From the NCBI GenBank assembly GCA_037039925.1, contig JAXRKP010000007.1:705001-769000 (forward strand): 64,000 nucleotides of DNA, written 5' to 3'. Below, in pieces: positions 34,291 through 62,201 of the stretch. The position numbers and the translations under genes are program-made. The DNA is from Doris montereyensis (taxonomy: Eukaryota > Mollusca > Gastropoda > Nudibranchia > Dorididae). Below the pieces are notes generated by a model. It ran no database searches, was not told where the DNA came from, and worked only from the letters and a program-made list of their open reading frames with translations. Position 1 is the stretch's first letter. Each line of letters opens with the position of its first letter.

Positions 34291-35449
34291 AATCATTTGC
34301 TCACCCATGTGAGAACATTTTTATAAATGTGCATGGCAATTTTCATAAAGGACTTTGCTTTTTGAATAGCGCGCCAGGTCTCTATTCCCATACAAGTTTT
34401 AACCATTCTTTTGTCAAATGTTTATCATCCATCCATCCTTTTAGTTGCACACGAACCAGTACACCTTTTGGTATTTTCACTTTCGGGATTGTGTTACATT
34501 TGAATACGGCCATTTGGCTTTAATTTTGAGCTGTCTGCTAAACAACTCAGAACTATGGTGAAGTGTTGTTTTTCATGTTCTGTTGTCTTTGTGCTTATTA
34601 TGCTTATTGTCTTTTCCCGACGACGTCGACAGTTGAATTGCCTGGCACGCATGATTTTTTTATTATTAAAAAGTTGCGTCCTATGTGCGGTGATATACGG
34701 TAAAAGTAAACAAAAATGTAAAAAAAAGAATTAAGGACACAATTGTGGAGACACCAACCTCTCTGTCCAAATACACACCCATACACCGAAAGGTAGAATG
34801 GGAACTGATAAAGAAAGAAAGAAAGGCACCTACACACACTTACACACACTCACTCACAGACCTTAAACTCACATGGTCATCCTTTTATGTCGATGGAAAT
34901 ACGGGACCAAGGAAGTCAATTTAAATTGAACTGAAACTTAGTGAAAGGTAATAGCGATAATATGAGAAAATCTACCTACCATTACTAGCATCTTCCATGT
35001 TATCAATTTAATAGAATCTAAATTTAAAATATCATCAAATTTTCTGTCTCTATTAGACACAAAGGCTTCAATGTTGCAAGATTGCCTATGGCTTTGTATA
35101 ATTGCTAATATATACAGGGTTCATACTCATCTTGGAAAACTGGAAGTCTTGGAATTTGGTTGGAAGAAATTAAGACTTGGAAAAGTCTTGGAATTTTTAT
35201 GAAATATCGCCATCATATTTCTTCCATCTCAGACCCAGACAAGATTTCTCATAGGGCACAACAGATGTGGCTGTTTAGTGATGCTGTTTCTGTTTTGATA
35301 TCTTCATTCCTAAATTGTTTCCGGGCTTTCAATTTGTCAGACATCGTCACCACTCTTTATCGTTGAAAAGTAATCGTAGAATTTTGTCTCATTTGCAATT
35401 ATACTTTAGTTCTACCTTTGTTGTGCTTTCATCCGATTTCACGTCATGG
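34291..35449. other. no gene; UPP 3' flank
   Basis: Downstream DNA of UPP. AATAAA-type signals were not singled out. A short dispersed repeat with CTTGGAAA/GTCTTGGAATTT pairs occurs at 35110-35205. Confidence 0.4.
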
Positions 35450-35453
35450 TTAA

Positions 35454-36139
35454 CTCACTCACTACCATGACCGTACATGTGTCGGCCTCAAGCGATATGC
35501 CGCTCGTTCCTGAGACCGCACTCTGTCGGCCTCATATTTACTATTTTTTCTCTATATGAACCGACGCGTAGTCGGCCTTGGTATTTTACACACGGGGAGG
35601 CACTTTATTTATCTTCTCAGTGCAGAAGAGTCGAATTACTTATAGTGACTTCCCTTTGATTCAGGAGTAGATCTTCTGACACCGAGTGATGAAGTTACTG
35701 ACTTCCAGATCTAGACCTACCGATCTACGTCAAGACCGTCCAATTCTAGAATCCAGTCCATAAATCTAAATCCTCCCACTTCAACCAGACCCATACACCC
35801 AGTCACTGACAGTGACAGTGACAGTACTGACACTGACACTCAAAATTATTGGTTGTACGGACACTTATGGGCATATTGTGTGAAACGATGTTGGAAAATT
35901 TGATTTTTTTAAAAAGTTTGTGTGGGTAAAATATACCTTTTTTAAATTTTCATAAAAAATAAACTATAAGAAATAAATCAAAAATTATTTTTGTATTACA
36001 AAGTTGTAAAGGGCTTTATTTTGCTGTAGTTTCATGCATGTAACATGTATGGTCAGGTCTGTGTGATTTTTTAAAAATTTGTCTAAAATAGCCGGTAGCG
36101 AGTGACTTTGTCTTGGCCCAGGGGCCGGTAGTGAGTGAG
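35454..36139. mobile_element. piggyBac MITE, 686 bp
   Basis: Bounded by TTAA (35450-35453 and 36140-36143), with terminal inverted repeat CTCACTCACTACC / GGTAGTGAGTGAG. Its left 330 bp match, in reverse, the right end of the 41354-45877 element (shared TCGGCCT repeats and TTATCTTCTCAGTGCAGAAG). Its right 200 bp match that element's left end. It is a deletion derivative of the same family and has no coding capacity. Confidence 0.9.
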
Positions 36140-36205
36140 TTAAAGCCCGTACAAGCCAGACATTTCTGCTCCGTGTTTTGTCTACTAACGCCAACTAGGC
36201 CTGTT

Positions 36206-36236
36206 AAGAAAGATGTAATCTCTCTATCTCTTTCTC

Positions 36237-36326
<90 letters not shown>

Positions 36327-36352
36327 TATCTCTCTCTCTCTCTCTATCTCTT

Positions 36353-36437
<85 letters not shown>
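36206..36437. repeat. (CT)n microsatellite
   Basis: About 230 bp of CT repeat, 65 bp beyond the piggyBac MITE. The Leu/Ser open frame across it is an artefact. Confidence 0.95.
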
Positions 36438-36440
<3 letters not shown>

Positions 36441-36741
36441 CAGTGATACAATACAAGAATTAGGTACATGGCATCCTGATCAATGCATGCACCTGTAGTA
36501 TTGTATTGTATTAGGGCCACTACTGCTACTAGTACTACATGAGTATTGATTTTTTTTTCAAGGTCGCGCTTGGAAGCACTATTTTACAGGTAGTATTATT
36601 TTAGCCCTATTCACCAGCTCTTGGTAGAAAGTTTCGGGCATGGTTTCAACTGAGAAATCGAAGTTACTTTGGTTTTTGAGAGAGAGCTTTAAACGTGATG
36701 TATTTTCATCATATTCATTTTCACACTTTTCAGAAAGCATT

Positions 36742-38237
36742 CTTTCTTTCTTTCTCCTTTGGCATTCTTAATTTATCGTACCGGGCATGCTTTGGTCTTT
36801 CTCATGCTCTTCATTGCTCCCCATAACAGCTTTTGGTTTCCTTGATAGCTTTCTTGTAGTCTGCCCAAACTCTTCCCATTGTTCCTGTTTTGCTGGCGAT
36901 AGTTCTTTTACTCATGAAATCTATCTTATCCTGTGGTCTCTTTGTTTGCAAATATTTCTTCCAGGCATCCTTCTTTTCTTTGATCTTAGTCTTGACATTC
37001 TCATTCCACCATGCTGTTCTTTTCCTATCTCCTTTAATTTGTTTCCCACCACAGACCTCTTCGGTACAACTGAGGAGTGTTTCTTTATTCATTTGCCACT
37101 TTTCTTCTATTGTGCTATCCTTCAGATCTATCTGCCTTTCACTGATAGATTTTTTAAAATCCTGGATTGGTATACCTGTTTTACTATTGGTTTATTTAGT
37201 TCCTCTATTTTGAGTTTGGTAGCTTTCTTCTCTTTTCCTTTTATGTTTGTTTTCTTCAGTCAATAATGTCATTTTGGTTATCACTAGGTGATGATCATTA
37301 AATATTTCAGCTCCTCTGTTTACTCTTGCATCCATTGTACTATAAAAAAAGGAAACTGCTAACTATTATGTAGTCTATGATTGACTTTTCATATCTGTCT
37401 TCATTTACTCTTGTACATTTGTGGATATCTTTATGAGGAAAAAATGTGTTAGCTATTTTCATGTTATTCTTTATGTAAAAATCTATTATTAGTCTCTCTC
37501 CATTTGGAGAAGTTTTTGTCTCTCCTTTTTTATGTATTACTCCTCCTGGTGTTTCTACATTGTTACCTACTCTAGCGTTTAAATCTCCTAAAACCATTAG
37601 TTCCTGTTTGGGTTTGAGATTCTCTGCAGCTATTTGCAAATTGTTTGGTCCATAAGCTATTAATAATTTAATTTCTCTTCCTTTTTGGTTTAATATTTAC
37701 CTCTAATAGCTGTGGGCTTATAAATTTCTTGCCTTTTATGCATTGGGAGGCCTACTCCTGCTCTAGCTCTATTGTCGACATCTACTCCTGAGAAGATTAA
37801 TAAAGTATGATTCGGTCCTACATTTTCTATTCCTTTTCCTTTTTTCTTTGTTTCTGTAATAGCGAAAATGTCTACTTTGAATTTTTTCATTTCTTCAGCT
37901 AATTTTAACTTTTCCATTTATTGCCCTAACATTCCATGTTCCAAAAATCACAGTTCGTGTTCTTTTCAGAGTCGTCTTCGAAAGTTCAAGCCAGGTATAT
38001 CATTATAAGTATTTCCTTGAATCAGTTTGGTTTTGGATAAGCAGGGATTGGCCCACTGTACCCTAGGTAGATGGTGGGGCTGCCACCTTGATGTCCCCTA
38101 CCAGGCCTTATTATTTTCTGTCAGGGTTAAGTCCCTTAGCCTTTGGCCAACCAAGACCCGCCTGCAAGGCAGCAGGAGACTCATGGAGGGCGGGAGCGCC
38201 TAATCCCCGTACAGATGCTTACTTGTCCACTTCCCGA
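36742..38237 (-). mobile_element. RTE-like LINE, copy 2, internally deleted
   Basis: Read on the minus strand it has the 5' end (one 5'-UTR unit), the endonuclease region (37340-37920: ELMVLGDLNARVGNNVETPG and FKVDIFAITETKKKGKG) and part of the linker. It then passes from the linker (TCCTTTGGCATTC at about 36763) straight into the (GAAA)n tail at 36742-36758. The whole reverse transcriptase is missing while both termini are kept. Flanks carry an imperfect 13-bp target duplication, TTCAGAAAGCATT (36729-36741) and TTCAAGAAGCATT (38238-38250). Confidence 0.82.
37340..37917 (-). pseudogene. endonuclease domain of LINE copy 2
   Basis: AP-endonuclease-like domain fragments in two frames: 37690-37917 (DIFAITETKKKGKG, FSGVDVDNRARAGVGLPMHK) and 37340-37639 (LMVLGDLNARVGNNVE). 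The GDLN motif and the ITETK Glu are active-site regions of this nuclease fold. The frames are broken between them. Confidence 0.8.
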
Positions 38238-39570
38238 TTCAAGAAGCATTATTTCCTTTTTTTTCCTACGGAAGGTTAAAACATATTAACGTCCTTGGGA
38301 CCAAAACAGGGAAGTAGTAGTAGTTTAGTAGTAGCACTATATACATTTTTTTATTCCCTGATTAGTAGTTATGTTGTTGATATAAATTCTTCAGTTGTTT
38401 TTTCATAACCTTTATTTTTTAAAAGGTTTGATCTTGTCAGATGTTATAGTTTATAATAAGATCTGGATTTATCTGCTTACATTACAATACAACCCTATGT
38501 AGTCATTTTGAATCGCAGGTGCTATTTTTGTAAAAAATCTTTAAAGATACTTATTTTTATTCTTGGTGCATTTTGTTTTATTAATTTATTTACCATGCCT
38601 ATTATTTCACACTAGTTTAATCCAAAATTTACCTTTAGTTCGAAAATGCGTTTGTTCCCCAGAGGAACATTTCCCCTGGATAAAGCCAGTATAGTATAAT
38701 CCAAACACAGAACTTATTAGGAGGAAAAACAAAGCAACCTTACATTTCTATCCCTATGCGTTTTTGCCAACGTACACTACTTACATGTAATAGCCATTAT
38801 ACTGAGAAAGCAATACGTACTTTGTGGTGTGCATAGACATAGACACTGTAGACAAGTAGTGCCTGTATGTGTATGTGGTGTAATGGTGATGGACCACTTG
38901 ATCACGCAATCGATAAATCTCTTCACCATGCCCTACCACCACCACCCACCCCAAATTTTAAAATGACCGATGATTCAGTCAGTCCGCTTTATATCTCTTC
39001 ACATGCTCTCCCCTCCCCAAGTTTAAGTCCATAAGTCTTATCTAAATTTTTGGCAAATTAAGGGAAGGCAGTTTTTTTAAATTCTGTATCAAAATGATGA
39101 ATTTTGTATTACAATTCATTATTCTGCCAATATATTAGTATGCATGTGGTACTTTTAGTCAACGATGTTAACTTTCCCAATATATTTTACGTTACAAAAA
39201 GAAGTCACTAGACTGGAGACTTTTGCACTAGTGTCTATTTAAATTTAAATACAGTGTAGTTTGTTTTTATTTTGTCAGTTTATGATTTTGCTATCATAAT
39301 ACATTATATTTGTGATTTTGTTCAAGTTCAAATCAAGCAAGTAAATAAAAACTTGAAATTAAGCATCTTCAGCTTTACTCATTCCTTAGTACTGGGTACA
39401 TCAGTGTGCTAATGCCATTGGGTGAGAATGTTGTGTATTTATCTTATCAAAGTATCAAATGAAACGAATGACTAAATAGGACTAGAAAAAGTGAAACACG
39501 CATTTTTTTAAACAGATGTGATATATCATAACATATTTGTAATGTAAAGGTAAAGATGGTAAAGATGGAT
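38238..39570. other. no gene seen
   Basis: AT-rich DNA, no coding signal. Confidence 0.45.
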
Positions 39571-39574
39571 TTAT

Positions 39575-39685
39575 AGTCTGTATCTCTGCACAAGTGCAGG
39601 CTCACCAACTGTACATCATGTATCCCCCAGCATGCCTTGCATTCAGTCCTTCTCAACTCCCAGAGGAGCACACAGTACATAAGCC
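39575..39685. repeat. third copy of dispersed 105-bp repeat
   Basis: Matches the pair at 29875-30120 (CACAAGTGCAGGCTCACCAA, CATCATGTATCCCCCAGCAT). Confidence 0.75.
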
Positions 39686-39892
39686 TGATTGATAGGCTTT
39701 TCGTACTAACACTTTGCAAGATTCTTTACCTTTAGTTAGGTACTCATTCACACCTCAGTCCAGTGAGGAAAGAAGAGTGAAATACCTTTCCTAAGAGTAA
39801 GAGTACAACGTTGCCTTTCTTGTTTGGACATAAACTTTTTGTTTTGGAATGGTAGTTGTGTGTTATTGTTTGTGTTTTGTTTAAATTTTGAT

Positions 39893-40054
39893 TTGATTTA
39901 CCTACATCCACAACTAGGTGATCTCTGAGGTTTTGGTAGGATTTTTAAATTTTGCCGGACTGCCCTGTAACCAGCCAAGGGACCTTTGACTTGCACAGTG
40001 TTGTAATATGTACACAGGACCTCCTTTTTTAGGGAGGGGGGGGGGGGGGGGGGA
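39893..40054 (-). mobile_element. SINE-like repeat, antisense copy, with poly-G
   Basis: Reverse complement of the repeat at 30745-30918, starting at its AAATC tail (39893) and running to about 40025. It is followed by a poly-G tract at 40035-40054. Confidence 0.6.
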
Positions 40055-40059
40055 TACAA

Positions 40060-41349
40060 GGGTGACAAGACTAGGGCATTGTCATATGCATGTGCGCACA
40101 TAGTTAACACAATCTAGAGACACACGCAACACATGTGTGATAGATTTTGTTACTGGGACGAGGCAAAAAGACGTTATTGAGCTTATTTTTCACATCATGA
40201 TGAATTGATTCTGTCAATGCAACAAATTGAAGATGTACTAACTACTTACAAAAACCTGGTGCATTTTGGCGAAGTCAAGCCAGCCGTTGTTGCATTTTGA
40301 GGGAGTAATTAGCGTTGCAAAATTCGGTTACATGAAAAAAAATTCATGCAATTTGGTGGCGACTACTGCACTGACCATAACTTAGGAGAAGTACACTGCA
40401 GCAAACTCAAATTTCTCCAGGTCGGGCCAATGAGTTTTCCATGTTGCACCACCCATCCCATCTCCACACCACCCATCACTATGGTGATACTACTGATACG
40501 TGTCACCCATCCCTGTGTTGTGCATAGATCTACTTTTCAAAAAAGGTCTACAGTCCTTTTCACCCAGCACTTGTCTATTCAGTCACCCAGCCCCAGTCAA
40601 AGTGAAGCGATGCGTTCAAATCAAACTCAAGCGGTACCATGCACTTGAAACAGTCTGAAAAACGACAATAAATGACATTCCACCAATAAAAACAGAACGA
40701 ACATGTGACGTTTCAGATATAAATAACCCTTTGTCAGACAACTAATGAGAAATATCTAGATTTCAACACTTATTCAGGCATCACACAGTGTGATGTCAGA
40801 AGAAATACAGAAAGGAGGAAGAAAGAAAGGAAAAGATGGTGATACAATTGTAATATGAATGAGTAATAGGGAAAATGGAGAATACAACGGAGAAGAACAA
40901 AAAGGAAGACCAAAAAATGGGAGCTTTATATATATTTAAATCTAGAGAAGGAAAAAAAGTAACAATAAAAGGTGAGAGACAGACACTGAGACAGAGAAAG
41001 AAAGAGAGTTGTGAGTATGGGAAATAAAACAAGACTACGACAAGAAAGAAAACGTAACAAATTAAATCATATGTAAAAAGAGCTTAATAAGAAAGAAAGA
41101 AACATTTTGATGTTTATAAATAATTTTTCATTATTTTTTTATTATAACAAACTGGAAACAATCGGTAGCACTAACAATGAAGACAGGCTTTGTACAAATC
41201 TTGTCATGTGTTTGGATGGTTTGTTTTTTTCCTCCTCCCTACGGGACAACGCAAATGACAATCGTCTTATTTACACAAGATTGCCTGCTTGCTTGCTCAC
41301 ACACATTCTCTCTCCTTTTTTATCCTCTTAATATAACTTCATCACATGG
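40060..41349. other. no gene seen
   Basis: Anonymous DNA. GAAA-rich stretches occur at 40800-41100. Confidence 0.4.
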
Positions 41350-42669
41350 TTAACTCACTCACTACTGGCCCCTGGGCCAAGACCAAGCCACTCGCTACCG
41401 GCTATTTTAGACAAATTTTAAAAAATCACACAGACTTGACCATACATGTTACTACAGCTAAATAAAGCTCTTTGCAAGAGCTTTTTAATACAAAAAGAAT
41501 TTTTTATTTATCTCTCATGCTTTATTTTTTATGAAAATTCAAAAATAGGTATATTTTACCCACAAACTTTTTAAAAATCAAATTTCCCCACATTCTTTCA
41601 CACAAAATGTCCATAAGTGTCTATACAACCAATGATTTTGAGTATAAAAAGTCCAAATTATAACAGAAATAATCCCACAGAATATAATGCTTGTTTTTAT
41701 CAAAGTCTGGGCTTGCCTTAGACCTGTCTATGCAAACTTTGCAGGTACGCCTGGGCTTTGACTTGCTCGTTGTTGGGAGGAGGGCAGGGAATGATAAGGG
41801 GCGGGTCGACGCTGACGCGTAGGATCCGTGTTGGGGTTGACGGGCTGAATGTCTCTTCTTTTTTTTTTTTTCATGTACTCATGGTACAGAGATGTTCCAA
41901 GAGCAATTATGAATTTGTGGAGCCCCCATTTGGGTTCCCCTAGTTTAACAAGGACCTGATTGTGAAGAATATGGGCTTGTACGATTAATAGCACATATAA
42001 ATGCATAAACATTTTTTTCCACCACTTCAGGCTATGCCTTCACAGGGGAACATATGTTTTGAGTAGTCCCTGATTGCCACTGGCTTTTCCCGAGTGGCAT
42101 GTCTCATTGTGACAGTTACCCTCTCTTCAGGATTGTGGCTGGTTGTAGGAGGTGGACATCACGTTTCTCCCGCCATTTCAGGGCTACAACATTCCCTCGT
42201 CGACGAAAGAGTGACTGGCCCAAATCCAATTTTGCAGCGGTCAGATCCGTTGGAAATCCTTTCTTGTTAGACTGAACAGTGCCAACAACCATTGTTCCTT
42301 TGCTGGTAAATTCGTTGGCGAGGGTAGGTGACGTGTAGAAATTGTCGATGTATAAATGATATGCTTGACGAAGCAGAGGATCCATCATTCGAATACAAAT
42401 CTCATGGGGTTTGTTGCTTAGGATAAGTTCATTTGCATATATTTCAAAAGAATACACGTATGCTGTTCTGTTTTGCTGTCCGTAAGCATATAGAGCTTGA
42501 TTCCACGACTGACAGGCTTGTCCTTGATGTAAACTTTGAAGCGCAACTTGCCTCTCCAACCACACATGGCTTCGTCGAGGAAAGTTCCCGCAAAGGAATG
42601 AATAATATTGGGAATATATTGCGGAGGTGGTCATAAAATGACCTGCCCTTGAATAGTGGGTCATGCAGA

Positions 42670-44980
42670 GCTGCCTACCCCCAACATCCCTTAAGAGGAA
42701 TCACAGGGCTGAAAAAGAGGAATCTGGGACAAAAAAGAGGAATCAACATACCGATTACTCAGACAGTGCTAATGACGCAATCCATCGCTATTTGAAGTCA
42801 AAGTAGAAGGCTTGATGAGTCTTTATGTAAACCTCAGGCTTTTGGTTTTCAGGTGTTCTGAAAGTAATCACAATAAACAAAGAAAATTTTTTTTTAAAAT
42901 ATATCCACTATATGTCACAGGGACTTCCAGACTTCTTCACACTCTGATAGTAAGCACTTTTGGCTTTACTAATCAGAGCTGGTGAAAAAGGTCTGTCGAT
43001 GGCAAACAGATCCTCTGGCAATCATGTGCACCTTTGCACAACCAGTGCACTGACTGTATCAGTCGAGAGAGAGGGCCTGAATTCAGTCTGGTTCTTCCGC
43101 ACAAGACTGAAAATCTTTCTACATCGGCATTTGAGTATTGTTCCCTTCGTGGCTACTGACAAATTAGGATATTTGACAGCTCCATCAGAGTTTCCATCTC
43201 CCCTTCCCTATACCACTGCCTATCCACTCTCTCTTCCTGTGATATTACAAGAGATGGTTTGATCAACTTGATACTTTGCAAACTCTAACTGAAACAGTTT
43301 GCCCTCAGTGACGATGAAAAACGGTCTGTATTGACATACTAAATCTAGCTGACAGTCGTTTGTTCAAGTCTAAAACAGCAGCATTTTCCAAGAAGTCATC
43401 CTTGATAGGAAATTTTGAAATAATGTATTTCAAGGCTCCATCTCCTGACATCATCCACGAAAATGTCCTCTGAGTCTTTATGAAAACCTTTCTCTTTTAG
43501 TTCCTTTAGGCATAACTGGGTTTCATGGCCCATGATCCCACGTGGCTTCTGATTTCTATGAGCATCAAACTCTATTTTCAAGATATTGTTTGATGCAGTA
43601 ATGACGTCAGGCTTTACAAATCTGATAAACAGATCTGACCAGCTCATCTAGAATTGACATCATCTTATGGATCTGTGGAGCTCCTTTTTGAAATATCAGA
43701 TTTGTGTTTGTAAACAATGGGAGGTTTTCCTTGAGGAAGAAGCAATACAGCTTAGATGAGGTGGCTGCAAAAAACTGTGCGACTTTTTGCAATTTTGCAG
43801 ATTTAGAGCTCTTCACTTGCGAGGGCTTCATGCTAGAAAGTTTGCCATCAAAAAAAATGTTGAGTGGCTCCCATTGCTCTAGAAGTCGGATCACACAGTC
43901 CTGAAGTGAAAGCCACCTCGTCAATCCATACTTCAGAATGGAATGTAATTTATTAGCGCGGAAGCCTTTAACCTCCGCAAGAAAACTCTTTTGCGATGTT
44001 CGAATCCGGAAACATTTGTCGAAAAAGATCGCCGGCATGATCCAAGGCTGAAATTGGCAGGTTATGTTCGACAACAAATTTATTCAAAAATAACTCTGCT
44101 CGTGTTGCAGCTTGGTCAGTAGGGTTTGGCTTAAAAAGATTTAACAGATTTTAGTTCTGATTTCATTTTACTGAGGTCTTGATGTTTTTTAGTTTTTACA
44201 TGCCTGTCGATATCTGTTGCACCACCAGATTTTATTGTAAAATCCGATTCACAAACTACACACCTAGCATGATGACAACTAATTTTCGATGACACAATTG
44301 AAGTTCATTTTGCCAAATACTCCTGCCTGTACTTTTGGTCAATACGAGGTTTTTTGTTTGGAGGCGCCATGAAAATCCTTTTAAAGAATAAATCACAATC
44401 TAGAGATCTATCGTCTTGGTTGAATCACAATCACGTCAATCACAAACTAAATAATGTATAAGATCCCCTAGATAAACTAGAATGAAACTTGACTGACGAT
44501 GTATAGGAATAGAACTAATAGTAGAAATACGGGTGGATGCATTCAGCACTAATTGCAGACTGGCTCGATAAGACAGTGTTTCAAATTTCAATAGAACTGA
44601 ATGAAACAATGAATGGAGCGTGACAACTGAATGGCCCGCCAAAACCCCTAAAGCCTAGAAATTTCTGTATTGATTTTTCCAGCAGCCAATGAAAACAGCG
44701 CATTGCTCACACACAGAGCTGGCTCGCGACAGGAGGCTAGACTCAGCCGCGTTGGAACTACACAGCGTGGACGACAGCCGTTGCGAGGCTTTGGTAGCAG
44801 CGCAGGTTACCGAAAATATCCGACAGTACGGTACCGCAAAAGACCAGAATACAAGAATAGAGTGAAAAACTTGGTTCAACATATAACGAATTGTCGTTGA
44901 GATGAAAAACAGAGACTATTTTTTTTAAACGGTGGCGTGAATGAATGTCACTGACAAACCGGCAGAAAGCCCTCAACGTC
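42670..44980 (-). mobile_element. hAT element nested in piggyBac
   Basis: Separates two halves of the piggyBac coding region. Its 3' end on the minus strand reads GGGGGTAGGCAGCTCTG at about 42668. The matching 5' inverted repeat was not found, so the right border near 44980 is approximate and is set by where piggyBac coding similarity resumes. Confidence 0.65.
42925..44370 (-). pseudogene. hAT transposase, internally deleted
   Basis: ATG at 44370 opens MAPPNKKPRIDQKYRQEY, then a BED-type zinc finger (CVVCESDF, then H-x3-K-x2-H at DRHVKTKKHQ), then HAGDLFRQMFPDSNIAKEF. This runs directly into YGLTRWLSLQDCVIRLLEQW (about 43910), a motif that normally lies a few hundred residues later, so the central catalytic part is deleted. 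The C-terminal dimerisation region follows in other frames (FSLVRKNQTEFRPSLSTDT at about 43050-43110). It resembles ZBED/DUF4371 hAT proteins. Confidence 0.75.
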
Positions 44981-45944
44981 CAATTCTACGACAATTTTCC
45001 AGTCGGACATATCCTTTTCATTCAACTGGGAGACTTGGCGTGCGTAGCGGTTAGTTTCAGAGTTGAAATGTTTTATTAGGTCTTTAGTGATGATCAGAGA
45101 ATAAATATCTCTAGGGGTGTTTATATTCTGTCAAATTGAAGACCAGGATTAGCAGTAAATGGAGGGATTTGAGGAAATTCTCTAGATCGACAGTCCAATC
45201 AGGATCTAACTGACCATTGGTGGCAGTGGCAGTACTGTCACTGTCGTTGTTGTCAGTGACTGGGTGTGTGGGTCTGGTTGAAGTGGAAGGATTTAGATTT
45301 AGTGACTGGATTCTAGAATTGGACGATCATGACGTAGATGGGGTAGATCTAGATCAATCGGTACCGGTCCCAGTAGAAGCTGAAGCCTGTTCGGAGTTCA
45401 AGGAGTCTGACACTGACACTGCCAGCCTACGACGTTTTCTGTCACTGAGTGCCGTTTCATCGTCTGAGACACATAAGATCATTATTTCTTATGAAGAAAG
45501 AAGGGTCAGAATCACTATCATCCAGATCAGAATCATCAATGTCTGATCCATCTTGCATAAAAGGATCTAAAACTTCAAAAATGTTTCTTCTCGGTCGACT
45601 ATTAGAAGCCATGGCTGACTGAAAATGCGGCTGTCAGTAACTTCGTAACTCGATGTCAGAAGATCTACTCCTAAATCAAGGGAAGTCACTATAAGTAATT
45701 CGACTCTTCTGCACTGAGAAGATAAATAAAGTGCCTTCCTGTATGTAAATACCAAGGCCGACTACGCGTCTGTTCATATAGAAAAAATTAGTAAATACGA
45801 GGCCGACAGGTGCGGTCTTGGGAGCGAGCGGCTTATCACTTGAGGCCGACACATGTGCGATTATGGTAGTGAGTGAGTTAACAAACATAACAATTACTGC
45901 AATAAAAATAATATAATATTAATTGCAGTGAATGTAGAGCAACA

Positions 45945-61418
<15,474 letters not shown>

Positions 61419-62165
61419 CTTATTTCCAATTGCTGGATTTAGAGCTGTAATAACAAAAACAGAAATGGAAAAAGATGAATCTAAACAAAGATTTGTTATT
61501 CAGTATTTGTTTTGCTCTGCTTCTATCTTGCCTGAATTATTTTTCAGCTTTCTTTCCCTGATTGCAAGTTTCATTCAAACATTGGATTTCACCAAGAAAA
61601 TAACTGTGTGACATTTTGCTTGAAATATTAAACTATGGCCTACGTAATGTTAAAGTAAAGGCTGATCAATGAGCACTGTAACTGCAAGGATCCGTGAATC
61701 TTAAAATAGAAAATAAAGCAAGCAGCACTGAAATGAACCTTCTTTGACCACACAGTCTATTGGGTTTGATGTGTTTGTAAAATAATAATACAGTAGTCGC
61801 TGGATAAACACACACTCTGCATAAACTATGATAAACACATGCTTTCCTCTGCTGACCGATTTTTACTATATAATGACAGTGTGTAAAGACACGGTCGACA
61901 CGCTTTTTTATCCGTAATGCAACTTCATACCCATCCATTAGAGGCCTTAAAATGACTATTTTGTTGAGCTTTTGTCAGAAATAACAATAATATGAGAACA
62001 AATGGCACACTTTAGCGAGCAATGCTAGGTCTAGGGCAAACGTGTCACTAGTGTCAGTTTTCTTCCACGTCTAGCTTCATTGTCTGTCCGAGTCCAAGTA
62101 CTACCCAGATGAAGGTGTCAGACAGACTTATGTCATGTCTGGCCTACACTGTCAATCCTGCTCCT

Positions 62166-62201
<36 letters not shown>

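Larger units (their letters stand above)
41728..45612 (-). pseudogene. piggyBac transposase, disrupted
   Basis: ATG at 45612 starts MASNSRPRRNIFEVLDPF and an acidic DIDDSDLDDSDSDPSFF stretch. After frameshifts comes ETNRYARQVSQLNEKDMSDW (about 45030-45075). The hAT insertion lies next. Then DPLFKGRSFYDHL, LDEAMCGWRGKLRFKVYI (first catalytic Asp), LYIDNFYTSPTLANEF (second Asp), GTVQSNKKGFP, and KMFMHLYVLLIVQAHIL. The segment that should hold the third catalytic Asp (family GGVD-x2-DQ) is missing near 42040, where a deletion and frameshift occur. The protein cannot be active. Confidence 0.88.
41354..45877 (-). mobile_element. piggyBac element, 4.5 kb, with nested hAT
   Basis: Flanked by TTAA (41350-41353 and 45878-45881), with the same CTCACTCACTAC-type terminal inverted repeats as the 35454-36139 MITE. 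The minus strand carries a broken piggyBac transposase, split by a hAT element at about 42670-44980. The right TTAA lies 63 bp beyond the stop codon of KANSL2, so the element sits in or next to that gene's 3' untranslated region. Confidence 0.92.

Noticed and set aside
45217..45546. Plus-strand open frame at the right end of the piggyBac element
   Set aside because: It is the complement of the piggyBac N-terminal coding region.
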